In this document: positions 1-11,883 of the stretch, in pieces
How positions within the stretch are numbered: the first letter of the stretch is position 1
How the letters are laid out: each line of letters begins with the position of its first letter
Assembly: GCF_011397635.1 (NCBI RefSeq)
Contig: NC_064770.1
Span: 23,182,200 to 23,246,199 of the forward strand
Origin: Epinephelus fuscoguttatus
Taxonomy: Eukaryota; Chordata; Actinopteri; Perciformes; Serranidae
Reading direction: 5' to 3'
Length of the DNA stretch: 64,000 bases
Made by a program: the position numbers and the translations under genes
Notes under the pieces: model-generated
Seen by the model: only the letters and a program-made list of their open reading frames with translations
Database searches by the model: none
Told to the model about the DNA's origin: nothing

Positions 1-188
1 TTAAAGTGAACTGAATTGTTTTAATTATTTCATACTTGCTATGTAGACAAAATTCAGTCAATTCAGCGTCCTCTAAAACTTATAAATCTACTTAAATTTA
101 ATCAAAATCAGCCCCCCTGGGAATTGAAATAGGCTATGCCAAATGTGGCTACAACAGCTTTTCTGAATATTGAAAATGTCACAGATGA

Positions 189-957
189 ATTCAGCATCTT
201 CAGTAACCCCCCAAACCACTCCAACACTGGTCAAATCGGTTGCTGAAATATAGTCTGTTAGGTGATTATGCTAATCAGTGCTAATTATGCAAAGTTACCA
301 GCACATTCAAGTTAGCATCCGGCAGTTTCTAAATGCTGGGCACCCATTCTGTACATTTCTATTATAAAACTTTGGGGAACTCGGCACTTTCAGATCCACA
401 TTGCTGGCAAGTAGACTCCCTGGGAGGTTAGTGACTGAAAATTCTGTTTTCTCTGATTTGAGGTATAGTGACAGATTTAGGCCAAATCAAGTGTAATTTT
501 CAAGATAGCAAAGTCAACCTCGGCTAAAATCTAAGTAGAAGTTCTCTATGTACAAGTAAGCCCCAGAATCTTTTTTTGCTACTTTCCCCTTTGTGTCAGG
601 GTACTCCGTGCCAAATTTCATACTTGTATCACTGTTTATGCCATCATAATGCCCTAATATTTGCATTTACATAATTTCACCAGAAACATGTCCCAGAAAA
701 AGGGGATGCCATTTTGAATTTTGAATTTGAGGTCAAATGGATTCAGCATGGTCAGTAACCCCCTTTTTCTTTTGGGGTTGTGGGTGATATTTTAAGACAG
801 AATATGAGTAAGCCCCAAAATTTTACTGTGCTGCTTTCCCCTTTGTTTCAGGATATTCCATGCCAGATTTCATACTCATAGGACTATTTATGCTATTGTA
901 GTATCTTAATATTTGCATTTACATCATTTTGCCAGAAACATGTCCGAAAAAGGGGGT
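189..957 (+). repeat. Diverged direct repeats
   Basis: Two blocks (about 557-707 and 810-957) share AAGCCCC, CTTTCCCCTTTGT, TTTCATACT, ATTTGCATTTACAT and CCAGAAACATGTCC in the same order. GATGAATTCAGCATCTTCAG near 184 and GGATTCAGCATGGTCAG near 739 extend the relationship. This is an old tandem or interspersed repeat of a family I cannot name. Confidence 0.6.
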
Positions 958-2661
958 TTTGGAGCTCCCTGAGACCAAATGGCCTTGAGTTGGGGGTTCT
1001 TGTTATCAGCATGTGATAGCCCAAAGTAAAGGCTAACAGCAGAAAATATCCCAAGGGCTGGGCCTGCCTCCCAGCCTACGTAGCATTAGATGTAAGGTTA
1101 CATAAATTGTGCAACAATCTTTAAAATTCAGTGTCACTGTTATCTCCAGAGAAGTGTGTGAGCAAAGGAATCAATCTGAAGACTGTGCTTGCACCTTTTA
1201 TTAATCAGGTCCTGCTCATACACTTGACTCATAAAAGTGTGAATTACCAGTTGCAAATGATTACTCTAAAGAGCACCGCTTTACCAATTCGATGACAACA
1301 CTCATTACATTTTGTGATTATGTTCCCAAGTAGCCTACTTTTGGACAATTGCTGTCCCTGCGAGTGACAGTCATTAGAACAGGATTTGACTAACAAGGAT
1401 AATTTGCTGTTTCACGTTACATTGTAAATAATCAAACCAAGCCTCATTACTGAGGCAGAGTGATTCATATGCAGACGTCAATGCACAGACAAAATTGTTG
1501 CATTTGATCTGTGCACTCGTCTGAAGTGGTTTCCCACATAAGCCCCGCTGAAGTAGGTTGACTTCACAGCTTTCAGTATGGATACTGAATTAACAACAAC
1601 ACTTGCTCCTCACACCATGGAGTGTGCTGTCCTGCAGTGTAACCTGGGAGATTGTGATTATAAGACTAAGTAAATACATGTTCTGTACATTCACACTTAC
1701 TGATTTTTCTTTTTAGCAGAAACACTGGCTTCTTAAGCAGAACTGTAACTAATAACATTAATTATGACTGCATCACATTTAGCTGGGACCCCGGTGTTGT
1801 GCATGCCAGCTTACTGGCTCGTCAAAATGGAATAAACCTATAAGTAATGTAATTAAATACACCTATGCATTTTCTGCAAAGGTCCGCTGTTGCTTATAGT
1901 TTGATTGTTGCACATTCTGGCCTGGCACCATCTTATCTCCTGCTTTACTGAGAAGAGCAGGATAAGCTTGGTCTCTATCTGTGGGCATCACCTTTTTATT
2001 CTCCTTGTCAAAAGTCTCTTTATCTTGCACATAACACTCCAGTTCCTGAATAAATCTTGCTGATCTGAATCTTAATAGTCCTGCTACTATCAGAGGACTG
2101 TCTTTTCTTTATTGATCCAAAATTAACAAGATTCAAAGACCTTGTTCACCAGTGTGGAACTAATGAACTCACTTAAAAAAGGCAGCTAGGACAAACTGGC
2201 ACTGAGAGAAAACAAGACACACTAATTACTCTGGTGAGGGGAAGGGTAATGAGGCACAGGTAAGGCTAATCAGGGCGGGACAGACAATCAGACACAGGTG
2301 AAGTCATCAATAAGGAGCGAAAACACACAGGAGCAGGAAGTGAAATGATCTGAGATGAGGAGATGTGAGTTTTAAGGTCAAACAGGAAACAACATGAATG
2401 AATGAAATAGAAATGATAACCTAAGAAACTTGAGCTGGGACAACTTGTTCGCGAGCTTTAATGTGGAAACAACATGGACGCTACAATGAAGATGTGTTGT
2501 ACTTTATTTCCCAGAGCCTTTAAACAACACCTTGATAACGGTTTGAAACTTTATATTACAATGAGATTTCCGAAACTTGTTGCTGCACCTGAACATCTCC
2601 TAAAGCTATACTGCTTTACCTGACTAAAGCTAATGAATAACTTTTCTAACAAATATTTATA
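958..2661. other. Intergenic, no gene recognised
   Basis: AT-rich sequence with only short chance open frames. I see no splice-supported coding block, RNA gene or clear transposon end here. Confidence 0.5.
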
Positions 2662-3012
2662 TTCATTTTTCCATAACCGCTTATCCTGTTAGGGGTCGCG
2701 GGGGGAGCTGGAGCCAATCCCAGTGACACTGGGCAAGAGGTGGGGTACACCCAGGACAGGTCACCAGACTATCACAGGGCTGACACATAGAGACACACAA
2801 CCATTCACGCTCACATTCACACCTATGGAAAATTTAGAGTCACCAGTTAGCCTAACCTGCATGTATTTGGGCTGTGGGAGGAAGCTGGAGTATCTGGAGA
2901 AAACCCACGCTGACACAGGAAGAACATGCAGGCTCCACGATTCCCCCACCCTGGAATTTGAACCAGGAACCCTCTCACTGTGACACAACAATGCTAACCA
3001 CTGCACCACCCT
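2662..3012 (+). mobile_element. Widespread teleost interspersed repeat, copy 1
   Basis: Carries the family landmarks CCGCTTATCCTGTTAGGGGTC, GGGCTGACACATAGAGACA, CAACCATTCACGCTCACATT, GGGAGGAAGCTGGAGTA and TGCTAACCACTGCACCACC. Further copies occur at 26420 and 31158, all in the same orientation. Exact class (LINE tail or SINE) is not certain from sequence alone. Confidence 0.75.
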
Positions 3013-3389
3013 GCTGCATATTCACTTTTATTCACCACATTTCTGCCTATGACCTCAACTCTTCAACTCTCGTACCAAAAATTTTGCTGACTTTCCAAGT
3101 TGTTGTTGCAACTCACATGAATTTTCCCACTCGAGAACAAATTTTTCCAATTATTCAGGCACCACATGAATGGGTCAATCTTAAACTTGTGATGTCATCA
3201 AGTATAAGTCTGCTCCACAGACAACGAATGGGAGCCTGATTTTGTGGACCCATAGAATATTTGCTTTCATTCTTATATCCCCAAATGAGCTCTAGTGCTC
3301 TCAGCTCTGAAACAGAAAATGTAACCATATACTCAAAACATTTCCCTGGGTGCTCTCCATGTCATGTATAACACCTTCCCCATTCATTA

Positions 3390-3545
3390 CCTCCGCCAAG
3401 GAGGTTATGTTTTCGCCAGCGTTGGTCTGTTTGTCTGCAAAATAACTCAAAAAGTTATGAACAGATTTTGATGACATTTTCAGGAAAGGTGGATAATGGG
3501 ACAAGGAACAGATGAAAGAATTTTGGTGGTGATCAGTTGAAGCAA
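3390..3545 (+). mobile_element. Fragment of the CCTCCGCCAAGGAGG-type repeat
   Basis: Begins with the palindromic motif CCTCCGCCAAGGAGGTTATG and continues with GTTTGTCTGCAAAATAACTC and TGAACAGATTTTGATGA, the order known for a common interspersed repeat. Only one end is seen. Confidence 0.55.
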
Positions 3546-6500
3546 AGTGGATAAAATAATAAATAAAAAAGTCTATCGTCTGACAGCCTCAGCAGCAATT
3601 CCAATTTCTAAAGATGGTGAAAATAGCACCATCTGGTGGCCCAGAAGGCACGTCTTGTTCTCCTTGCTAAATATTGTTGTAATTCTAAAGTTGAAATTAA
3701 TGTTCTGTGTTGGAAAAAAACAAAGTGAAAAATACAAAAAAACATTATATTCTGTGTTGGTACAAAATAAAAACGAAATACATACACCAGTGTCTCCATG
3801 GTGAAGGCATATATAACCTAATAATGATAGTGATAATAACCTAATTGTGATGCAGGCTGCAAGATCTGATGCAGAGGGGGAGGGAATATCACCTACTTGG
3901 CGGTAGGGAGGTCTGCACTCTCTGAGTGCTTTTCTAGTTGTCTATAGAGCAGCTCCAGACTTTTTACCCAATGACATCACACATTTTAGGCTTAGCACCC
4001 TAGCTTTTGGATTTGGGAGCGAGTTGTTCAGGTTTACTAATATGTTTTGACTGTCTTAGACCACAGAAATTACATGTATGAATTTAAGAAAATGGGTGTA
4101 GTTCCCCTTTAATAATGCTGCAATCCAGCATCTGTTTCAATGCATTGTAACTGATGATGTTTGTAGTTACACAGGTGCTTGACAAATCAAAATTTGTTTT
4201 AAAAAGGTCAATTTAACTGTTTTCACTGCACACATTCTCTCTGCTCTTGCCATAATGTGATCTGAAGCATCAGATGACAAGTGTCACGGACCTCCTGCTG
4301 CTTTTCTTATGGCGTGTGTTTATGTGAGTGTTTTTAATGCAGCATCTGAAAGCCCTCCAAGTCATCAACATATCACATATGGGGTCCTCAACAGATGAGA
4401 GTGACAAACAGAACCAAATGGCAGCAAAACAGAGTCAAAGAATCATTTCAGGGAACACGACTGCCAAAAAAAAATTGTTTCGTGACTTTCTCTTCTATAA
4501 ATGGACAAATTACCATCTTTGCCAATCTTCCCCTCATCTGAGTTTCTTTGACTGAGCCCCCCTCCTTTATTATTGAACTGCATTAGTGGCACAGAATCAA
4601 TTCCCAAAGCAATTTAATGTAATGGCAACAGCTTGCTGGCCCTGTTGGAGGGAAGTGAATCATCTTGTTATCCCCCCCCCCCACCAGCCTCCTGCGGCTC
4701 CGCAGAACAAGGAGAGGGGGGGGGACGGGACTCAGCTGCCCCGCCAACCAAGCATCTGACATCAGCCGGCTGCCAGACTAATATCAGATTCTGACATTCA
4801 CACACAAATACACTTTCTGTCCCCCACATACATGCATGGACATGCTTACACACACACAACATACACACCGCCTACAGTCATTAACTGACGGACAAATCGG
4901 CAAACAATCATCTCATACATGATTCATGAACAGCATGTGTGAATCAAATGTACACAGAAACACCTGGAAAATCAGGATTGAACTAGGATTTGCATTTGGC
5001 AGATTACCTCAACAGCATGTTGTAAACAAGATGACATGAAAACCAACATGTTTGGGCTCAGCTCAAAGATTCTGGTTGCCTCTGTGTTCGGGGCGGCTCA
5101 GGACAAACACCTGTTAATCTGGAAGCACTCATTGTAATTACACAGTACACCCTGTGTTCACAGTACACCCTGTCAAGATCATTATGTGCCCTGCTCCAAT
5201 TCTCCCCCCTTTTACCTCTCACAAAAAAATCTTTAATTTATTGTTCCTTCAGTTTTTAAAATGTGTTTGACTCAACTGTTGTGGATCCAGATGCCAAACT
5301 CTTTAGTTTAACTCTATATAGGCAGCTTTATCATATTTTCCCTAGTTATTGGTTCTGTTAAATTATTAATTTAAAATCTAAAAGCACTGAAAAAACATTG
5401 TAGAACATAACTATCTATTGCAGGGTTCAGGTTCAGGTTGCGCCCAAGTGGAAAGGTGGCGTAGGTGTAGATTTCAGGGGTGACGCAGGGGACACGTCTC
5501 CCTCGATATCTACAACATGATCATTTGTCCCCCTCCCCCAAAATAAAAACATGCAAGTAGCAGAGGACTTTTATTTTGACAAAATTAGAGACCTTTACAC
5601 ATAAAGTGATGCAGAAAAGGCACAACTTGGAGCAGAAATATTCACCAAAATGCAGGAAATTAAGTGTCCACCCCAATGTTGAAACGAAACCTGTGCCCCT
5701 GTAAGGAGGAAAGAGAAAAGAGGTTGACCCAGGGTCACTATAAACTGATTTAACAACACTGCAATAAACACTGTCATAATGGAGATAATTGCATGTTGTT
5801 ATGTGGTCATGCACGAACTAACACTCACTATGTAATCATTTCAGTGAGGCCTTAGAGAGCAACAGAGACTGTTGCCAGAGGGTTTGATACGGAGGAGAAA
5901 TTAGGAACATTGAATTTTCATTTTTGAGAATGATGAATTATTTTTTCAGGAACAAACAGAAACATCTCATTGTTCATATAAGCAAACAGTCTATTAATAT
6001 TACACAATTTGTGTGCTTTCAGTATGAAAAATTGCTAATTACATTAGATTAGCCAAAAAAACAACAACAATGAAGCTGTGAAACAGAAACTTGCCTAACC
6101 ATGGTATTTGCTTGGTGGGAATGCCATCTTGTGGTTATTATCTTCTAAGCTGCTGGTGTGTGCTTGTATCTTTGTCCTGGTTATGATTTTGAGGTTTTTG
6201 GCTTCTTGTGATGTGTCATATGATGCAATATTAGGCCTACCGGTAAAATACAGCACACTAGAGTAATGTTACATGTAAACTTGCACACTTGGCATTCTTG
6301 TCGGTTCTGCACAAGCTTGTGTTGACAGCTCAAGGTTGTCATCTGATAGGTCAATATGTGGCCCTCAAAGATATGAAGCACTCACTTGTAGAAAGCATGT
6401 GTTGTTTCAAGAGCGTGCTGCTAAAACATCAGTATCTCTTATGTATTGGCACAACCTTCAGAGACACAGTTTGTTCTGGACAAGTCTCTAAATGTCTTAA

Positions 6501-7060
6501 TTACTGTGTGTTTCATACAAACATGGCTTTTCACTATACCTGTTTCCATTTCGTTTTTATTCTGATTTGTTAATGTTATTTTTGTTGTCTGCCCCTTATA
6601 CCCCGGGGAGGGGTCAAAAGGAATAAATAAATGAAAAAAAATTTAGGCTAAATATTTGATCATGCTGTTATCATGTCTTGCCATCATTTCACTGATGTAT
6701 CAAACTGGTTCGAAATGTAAATTAAGTTGCAGTTTGAGCGCATGCAGGCTTTTTCTCTTCTTCGGTCTGAACTGAAGTTAAATACGTTGCTTAGGTGGTG
6801 TAGTTGCATGGGCGGATTATAAGACAACAGGCCCCTGGGCACAGATATGCAAAAGGACCCTGCCCCTCTCTTACAAAGAGGCAAGACATACAGACTTTTT
6901 GTAGTCGTTATGGTAATTTTGTGACTGTTTGTGGTAGTTTTGCATCTCTTTGTGGTCAGTACCTGTTAATGAGAGTGACATTTTGCAGGTAGAGGGCAGG
7001 GGGGCACCTGACAGTTTGGGTTCAAGGGCCTGGGTCCGGGTACTAGTTGTAGTAGCCACC
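3546..7060. other. Intergenic, repeat debris, no gene recognised
   Basis: Contains a C-rich run (4673-4682), a GGGGTGACGCAGGGGACACG repeat-like block near 5477, and a GGAATAAATAAATG tail near 6620 resembling the 3' end of an old LINE. No coding exon is supported. Confidence 0.5.
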
Positions 7061-7905
7061 AGTGTTGAAGAGTAGTTAACTACATGTAATTAAAGTAGTA
7101 GTTTAACTACATTTTATAGTGGCTTGCTGGTAGTTCATCTGTGCAATGATCCAAGTAGTTAAATTACTTTTTTGTGTAGTTAATAACTGAAACTACAAAC
7201 AATTTTGGGACATAAAAAGAAAGGCATTATTTTATATTTTTATTTTACCATTGCTTCTTTGTAACTGAACCCCCTTTGATCACAACTGACCCAACTATTG
7301 ATTATTGCTATTTATTTACAATGGTCAGAGAAGTTATTGCATGCTAGTTTAAAAGTTTCCTGGCTAACTGGGTAATCCTGCTTGGCTCTACACCCTCACC
7401 TGCCCTAGTTTCTGGAAGGCATGTGTCTGACTGATGGACATTGTATGCAAAACCAAACCAATTTAGTAAGTATGATTTCAGAAAAATGTAATAATTGTCA
7501 GTTCTGTCATTATATAGTAGTGGTAGTCATAAATAAATGTCTATGTTTAAGGCATGATAAGGCAGGGTCATGATTCAGTGCCCTTGTGGCTTGAGTGGGA
7601 TACTTTATTTTTTTGGTTTATGTATGAGCTGTGAACAAGTGGACACTTTTTGCAATAAACTTAATAAGGTGGCATTTTTGTCATGTGCCTTTTTTGTTTG
7701 TTGTTCTAATTTCATATCACATGCACATTGTCGATTTTTTTTTTTTACAAAGTAGTTTGAACTACGTTTTTTCTAAGTAGCTTTAGTTATCCAAACTAGA
7801 TTTCTCCCTAGGTCAGCTTTGCTGTAGTTCAGCTTCTGCCAGTGTGAAGTAATTGGTAGTTTGCAATGCTAGGCTTTTAAAGTAGTTCCTCCAACACTAG
7901 TTGTC
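7061..7905. mobile_element. Non-autonomous DNA transposon (CAGTGTTG... type)
   Basis: The left end CAGTGTTGAAGAGTAGTTAA and the right end, read on the opposite strand, AGTGTTGGAGGAACTACTTT form imperfect terminal inverted repeats about 840 bp apart. The interior holds repeated AGTAGTT/AACTACT motifs and no transposase frame. Confidence 0.6.
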
Positions 7906-8339
7906 ACATAAGGTCTTTGACTTATTTCCATCCAAGTGGTATGTTTGGTCATGTGAACACCTTTATGACTTACTTAGTCTGTCTAGTTATCCTTGCCTTT
8001 ATCTTGGTATTGTCATGTAAGTAAGTGACCCTTTTTGGGTTGTGTGTAGATGGAACTCCTAATGGCTAAAGTCATGCCAGTGTTACTAGTCACAATTGAT
8101 CTTGTGATCAAAAAAGAGGAAATGTGAGCAGATTTTTGAATTCCTTGTACTTTCCCTTCCTTTTCACCACTGTGACTTTGCTGTTGGTCATCTTTACCTT
8201 TCAGCTCCAACATCCTCCCATGCCCTCAATCGAGACGCAGACCCCTATACCTATTCTTTCATGAACAGACAGACATTTCACATTTGAACATCATACTATT
8301 TGTAATTTCCTTAATATGTATGATGCAAGGGTTAAGATG

Positions 8340-8650
8340 CCTAACACTGTAATAACTTTTAGGCTCTTGCTTTCATCTGGAGCACTTCCGTCAGTATCAT
8401 GTTGGAAATAATGGCTAACACATTACCCGTTTTTAAATCATTGCTTAAAACATAATTTTATAATAAAGCTTTTCCTTTTAATGCCTGATTTGTACTTTTT
8501 GATTTGTAACTTTTGTGTTTTATTTCCTTATGTTCTTAAATATTGTATTCTTATTGTTGTCTTATTTTCATGCACTTTGTGAAGCAGTTTGTAACCTTGT
8601 TTAGATAAGTTCTATACAAATAAAATTATTGTTATATTATAATTATTTTT
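8340..8650 (+). mobile_element. 3' end of an L2/CR1-like LINE
   Basis: Reads TTTAAATCATTGCTTAAAAC, then CATGCACTTTGTGAAGCAGT and ATAAGTTCTATACAAATAAA, the typical 3' tail order of fish L2-type LINEs, ending in AT-rich simple sequence. The coding part is gone. Confidence 0.6.
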
Positions 8651-8829
8651 TTTCCTGAATCTTGAGAGTGACTAAATCAAATGTATAATATTATATACGA
8701 CTTCTCTTATCTTGTTGGTGACACAATACTGGTTATCAAAATTACAGACTGACTTCCATTTAATCTAAAATCTCCAAATAGTTTCCAAACAGTTTGGCAG
8801 GAGGAGTCTTGGACCCCTGGCAAATTCTC

Positions 8830-8955
8830 CTGAGATGATAGTAGTAGTAGTAGTAGCAGTAGCAGCCTAGAAGTAATAGTAATAGCAGCCTATTATTAGT
8901 AGTTGTAGCAGCCTAGTAGTAGTAGCAGCCTAATAGTAGTAGTAGTAGCAGCCTC

Positions 8956-8988
<33 letters not shown>

Positions 8989-9144
8989 AAAGTAATAGCA
9001 GCCTAGTAGTAGTAGTAGCAGCAGCCTATTATTAGTAGTAGCAGCCTATTATGAGTAGTAGTAGCCTAGTAGTAGTAGTAGTAATAGCAGTAGCAGTAGC
9101 AGCAGTGGAGCAGCCCACACATTATTATTATTAGTAGCAGCAGC

Positions 9145-9176
<32 letters not shown>

Positions 9177-9376
9177 TAGCAGTGAGCAGTAATAGTGGTA
9201 GCAACCCAACAGCAGCAACAATAGTAGCAATAATAGCAGCAGCAGCCTAGCAGCAGCAGTAGCAGTAAAGCAATGTTGCAGCAGCAGCTCCATTAATAGT
9301 ATTAGCAGCAGCCAGCAGTAGTAATGGCAGCCTGTTAGTAGTAGCAGCAGCAGCGCCCAATAGCAGTAATGGCAGC

Positions 9377-9410
<34 letters not shown>

Positions 9411-9515
9411 AAGCAGCAGCAGTGGTGGTGCAGCAGCCTGGTTGCAGTAGCAGCAGCAACAGCGTTCAATAGCAGCAGCAGCAGCAGCAGCAGCAGCCAG
9501 CAAGCAGCAGCAGTT

Positions 9516-9546
<31 letters not shown>

Positions 9547-9564
9547 GGTGCAACAGCACATGGT

Positions 9565-9607
<43 letters not shown>

Positions 9608-10180
9608 TGCAGTGCAGTGCAGTAGCAGCAGCAGCAGTGGTAGTGCAGCAGCAGCAGCAGCAGCAGCAGCAGCGTGTGGCGGCAGCAGCCAACAGCAGCA
9701 ATGGTGCGTAGCAGCAGTGCAGCAGCAGTGCAGCAGCAGCAGCAGCAGCAGCAGTGCAGTGGTGCTGCTGTGTGGCAACAGCACCAGCAGCAGCAGTGCA
9801 GCAGCAGCAGCAGCAGTGGTGGTGCAGTGGTAACAGCAGCAGCAACAGCAGCAGCAGCAGTAGTGGCAGCAGCAGCGTGGTGGTGCAGCAGCAGCAGCAG
9901 TATCGGCCTGGCAGCAGTGCAGTGGTAGCAGCAGCAACAGCAGCAGCAGCAGCAGCAGCAGTGCAGCAGCAGCAGCAACAGCAGCAGTGGCAGCAGCAGC
10001 AGCAGCAGCAGCAGCAGTGGTAGCAGTGTGCAGTGCAGTATCAGCAGCAGCAGCCCAGCAGTGAGTGGTAACAGCAGCAGCAGCCTGGCAGTGCAGCAGC
10101 AGTGGCAGTGATAGCAGTGGTAGTAGCAGCCAAGTAGTAGCAGTAATTATAGCAGTAATAGTAGTAGCAGCCTAGTAATA
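8830..10180 (+). repeat. 1.35 kb interrupted (AGC/AGT)n trinucleotide array
   Basis: Almost every triplet is AGC or AGT. The left shoulder (8836-9110) is AGT-rich with recurring AGCAGCCT; the centre (about 9120-10110) is AGC-rich, with a long pure run near 9564-9605 and GTGCAGTGCAG interruptions; the right shoulder (10110-10190) is AGT-rich again. It lies directly upstream of the hmox2 5' region. Long open frames across it read as runs of Leu/Cys/Ala or Gln/Ser and are artefacts of the repeat. Confidence 0.95.
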
Positions 10181-10189
10181 GCTGTACCT

Positions 10190-10345
10190 TAGTAACTGCT
10201 GTTTCGCAGTTTGCATCCTCAGCACTTCCTGTGGAGGAGCACCTGACAGCCAGCAGCCTGGTGGGGGCGGAGTTGGACGTGCAGTTCCGTCCTGGACCTC
10301 CAGCCTGATTTGTTGTAAACTGGACCGCTCTGCACAGTGGTGGGG
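10190..10345 (+). promoter_or_regulatory. hmox2: Likely hmox2 promoter / first non-coding exon region
   Basis: This short GC-richer unique segment sits between the trinucleotide array and the first coding exon. It contains a GC box (GGGGGCGG, about 10263-10270). HMOX2 genes usually start with a non-coding first exon, and this is the best candidate place for it. The exact start site and donor cannot be fixed by eye. Confidence 0.4.
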
Positions 10346-11250
10346 TAAAGGTTTGTAATGTCACTATGGAACCAAAGCCTTCTAACCCTTTAACATTTAA
10401 TATGACGGGTAAATAAACGTATTGAACTGGCGATGTAATGTGACGCTGCTCGAAGTTTGTTAGCTTGTTAGAAATGCTAGCTAGCTGTTAGCTCACTTAG
10501 CTAGCGTCATCCAGCAAAGTTAGCTGTTGTTGTCCAAATGATGCTCCTAGCAAGTTAGGTGACGTGACCGCCAGGTGTAACAAACAGGGCATTTAATCGT
10601 GTCTCGATTAAAAGCAGCTTGAGATTATGGTTGCTGATGAAGTTGAGGAGCAGACCTGATTTATTTCACTTCACTAACTCGCCTCATACATCACCAGCTA
10701 TGCTTTGAGACTTGTGGTAAACGCCAGAAGGCCTGTGCTGTTGTTGTACGTGCTCCTTTTTGTTTGGCTGTGCTCATGGAGGTCAAGCCAGAGTGTTGTT
10801 TAAAGCAGCCTTTGATATGTAAACCAAGCCAGCCCCCAGCTGCCAGACTATCAGCTTTCACCCTCACATTGCCTTATCTTCCTCTCAGAGTAAATAAGGT
10901 CACAAAGGCAGCAGAATTAACTGGCAGAAGACAGCTTTCCTTTGACCATCATCTCAGGGACAACAGCCACAGTGGGAAGGAGTGGGGTGATATCAGCTCC
11001 CCTTTTTTCCTGATTAAAGCTCTGCTGTCTCTTGGGTAAGGGTTAATAGATACTGTGATTGAATATACACTGTTTGACTATCTGTTGTTTGTGGCTAGAG
11101 GCAGTGATTTATCTTATCATCCAGAGGGAGTTTGAAAAGATAGTGGTGTTGGCAGAGGTTAAATAATGTAGGTGAAACACTGTCAGCCATAATTTGATGA
11201 TTATGAGCCTTTCTCTTTGATTCTGCTGTAATTGATAATGTGTTCTTTAG

Positions 11251-11559
11251 CAGTGGTTCCCAATTGGTCCAAGCATGGGGTCCAGAGTTCTTCGTAGTCA
11301 TTAGTTCAAGGTCCACACAGTTTAATATATTCAGCGTCATACTTGTGTTTGGCCATGTCGTGGAGCTAGTTTGCTGTCTACATTATTCACTCACTCTACA
11401 GCAGGAAGTGGCACTTCAAAATAAAAAATTCACTGTTATTGTTTTGGTTTTTTTTGTTTTTTTTTAACAAACCTGACACATTCGCAAGAGTCACTTGTGG
11501 TCGATTCAGATGGACCCACAAACCACTTTGGACTGCGACCCACCATTTGGGAACCACTG
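11251..11559 (-). mobile_element. hAT-like MITE (CAGTGGTTCCCAA...), copy 1
   Basis: Terminal inverted repeats CAGTGGTTCCCAATTGGTCC and GGGAACCACTG bound 309 bp with no coding capacity. It is the same family as copies at 16845 and 31759 but inverted relative to them. It lies in the presumed first intron of hmox2. The flanking 8-mers do not match well. Confidence 0.75.
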
Positions 11560-11883
11560 CTCTATCCTATATAATGTATGTTGCTCCTGTGTGTTGTTAT
11601 TGTTTTGGCTCACACCTCTAGAACCATAGGGAACACCGCAGCCTGTCATTGTTCCCTTGTTTATTTTGGCAACCAGTTACGCAATCTTGACTCAAGTGAC
11701 ATGTTCAGACTGCAGGATCTAGTATGGATCATAGTAATGATGCATTGTACAGCGTATCACAAGTCACTACTATATAGTATGCCTTGCAGAGTGAAGTGTG
11801 GTGAAACTTAAATATGACTAACGCTATATAATTTAAATGTAAATATAATGTCTCACACTGATTCAGACAGGAAAACACCACTT

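Noticed and set aside
9066..9978. Open frames of 140-259 codons on the minus strand (and shorter ones on the plus strand) in the trinucleotide array
   Set aside because: They exist only because AGC/AGT repeats lack stops in some frames. The products are homopolymer-like Leu/Cys/Ala or Gln/Ser runs, with no splice or homology support.
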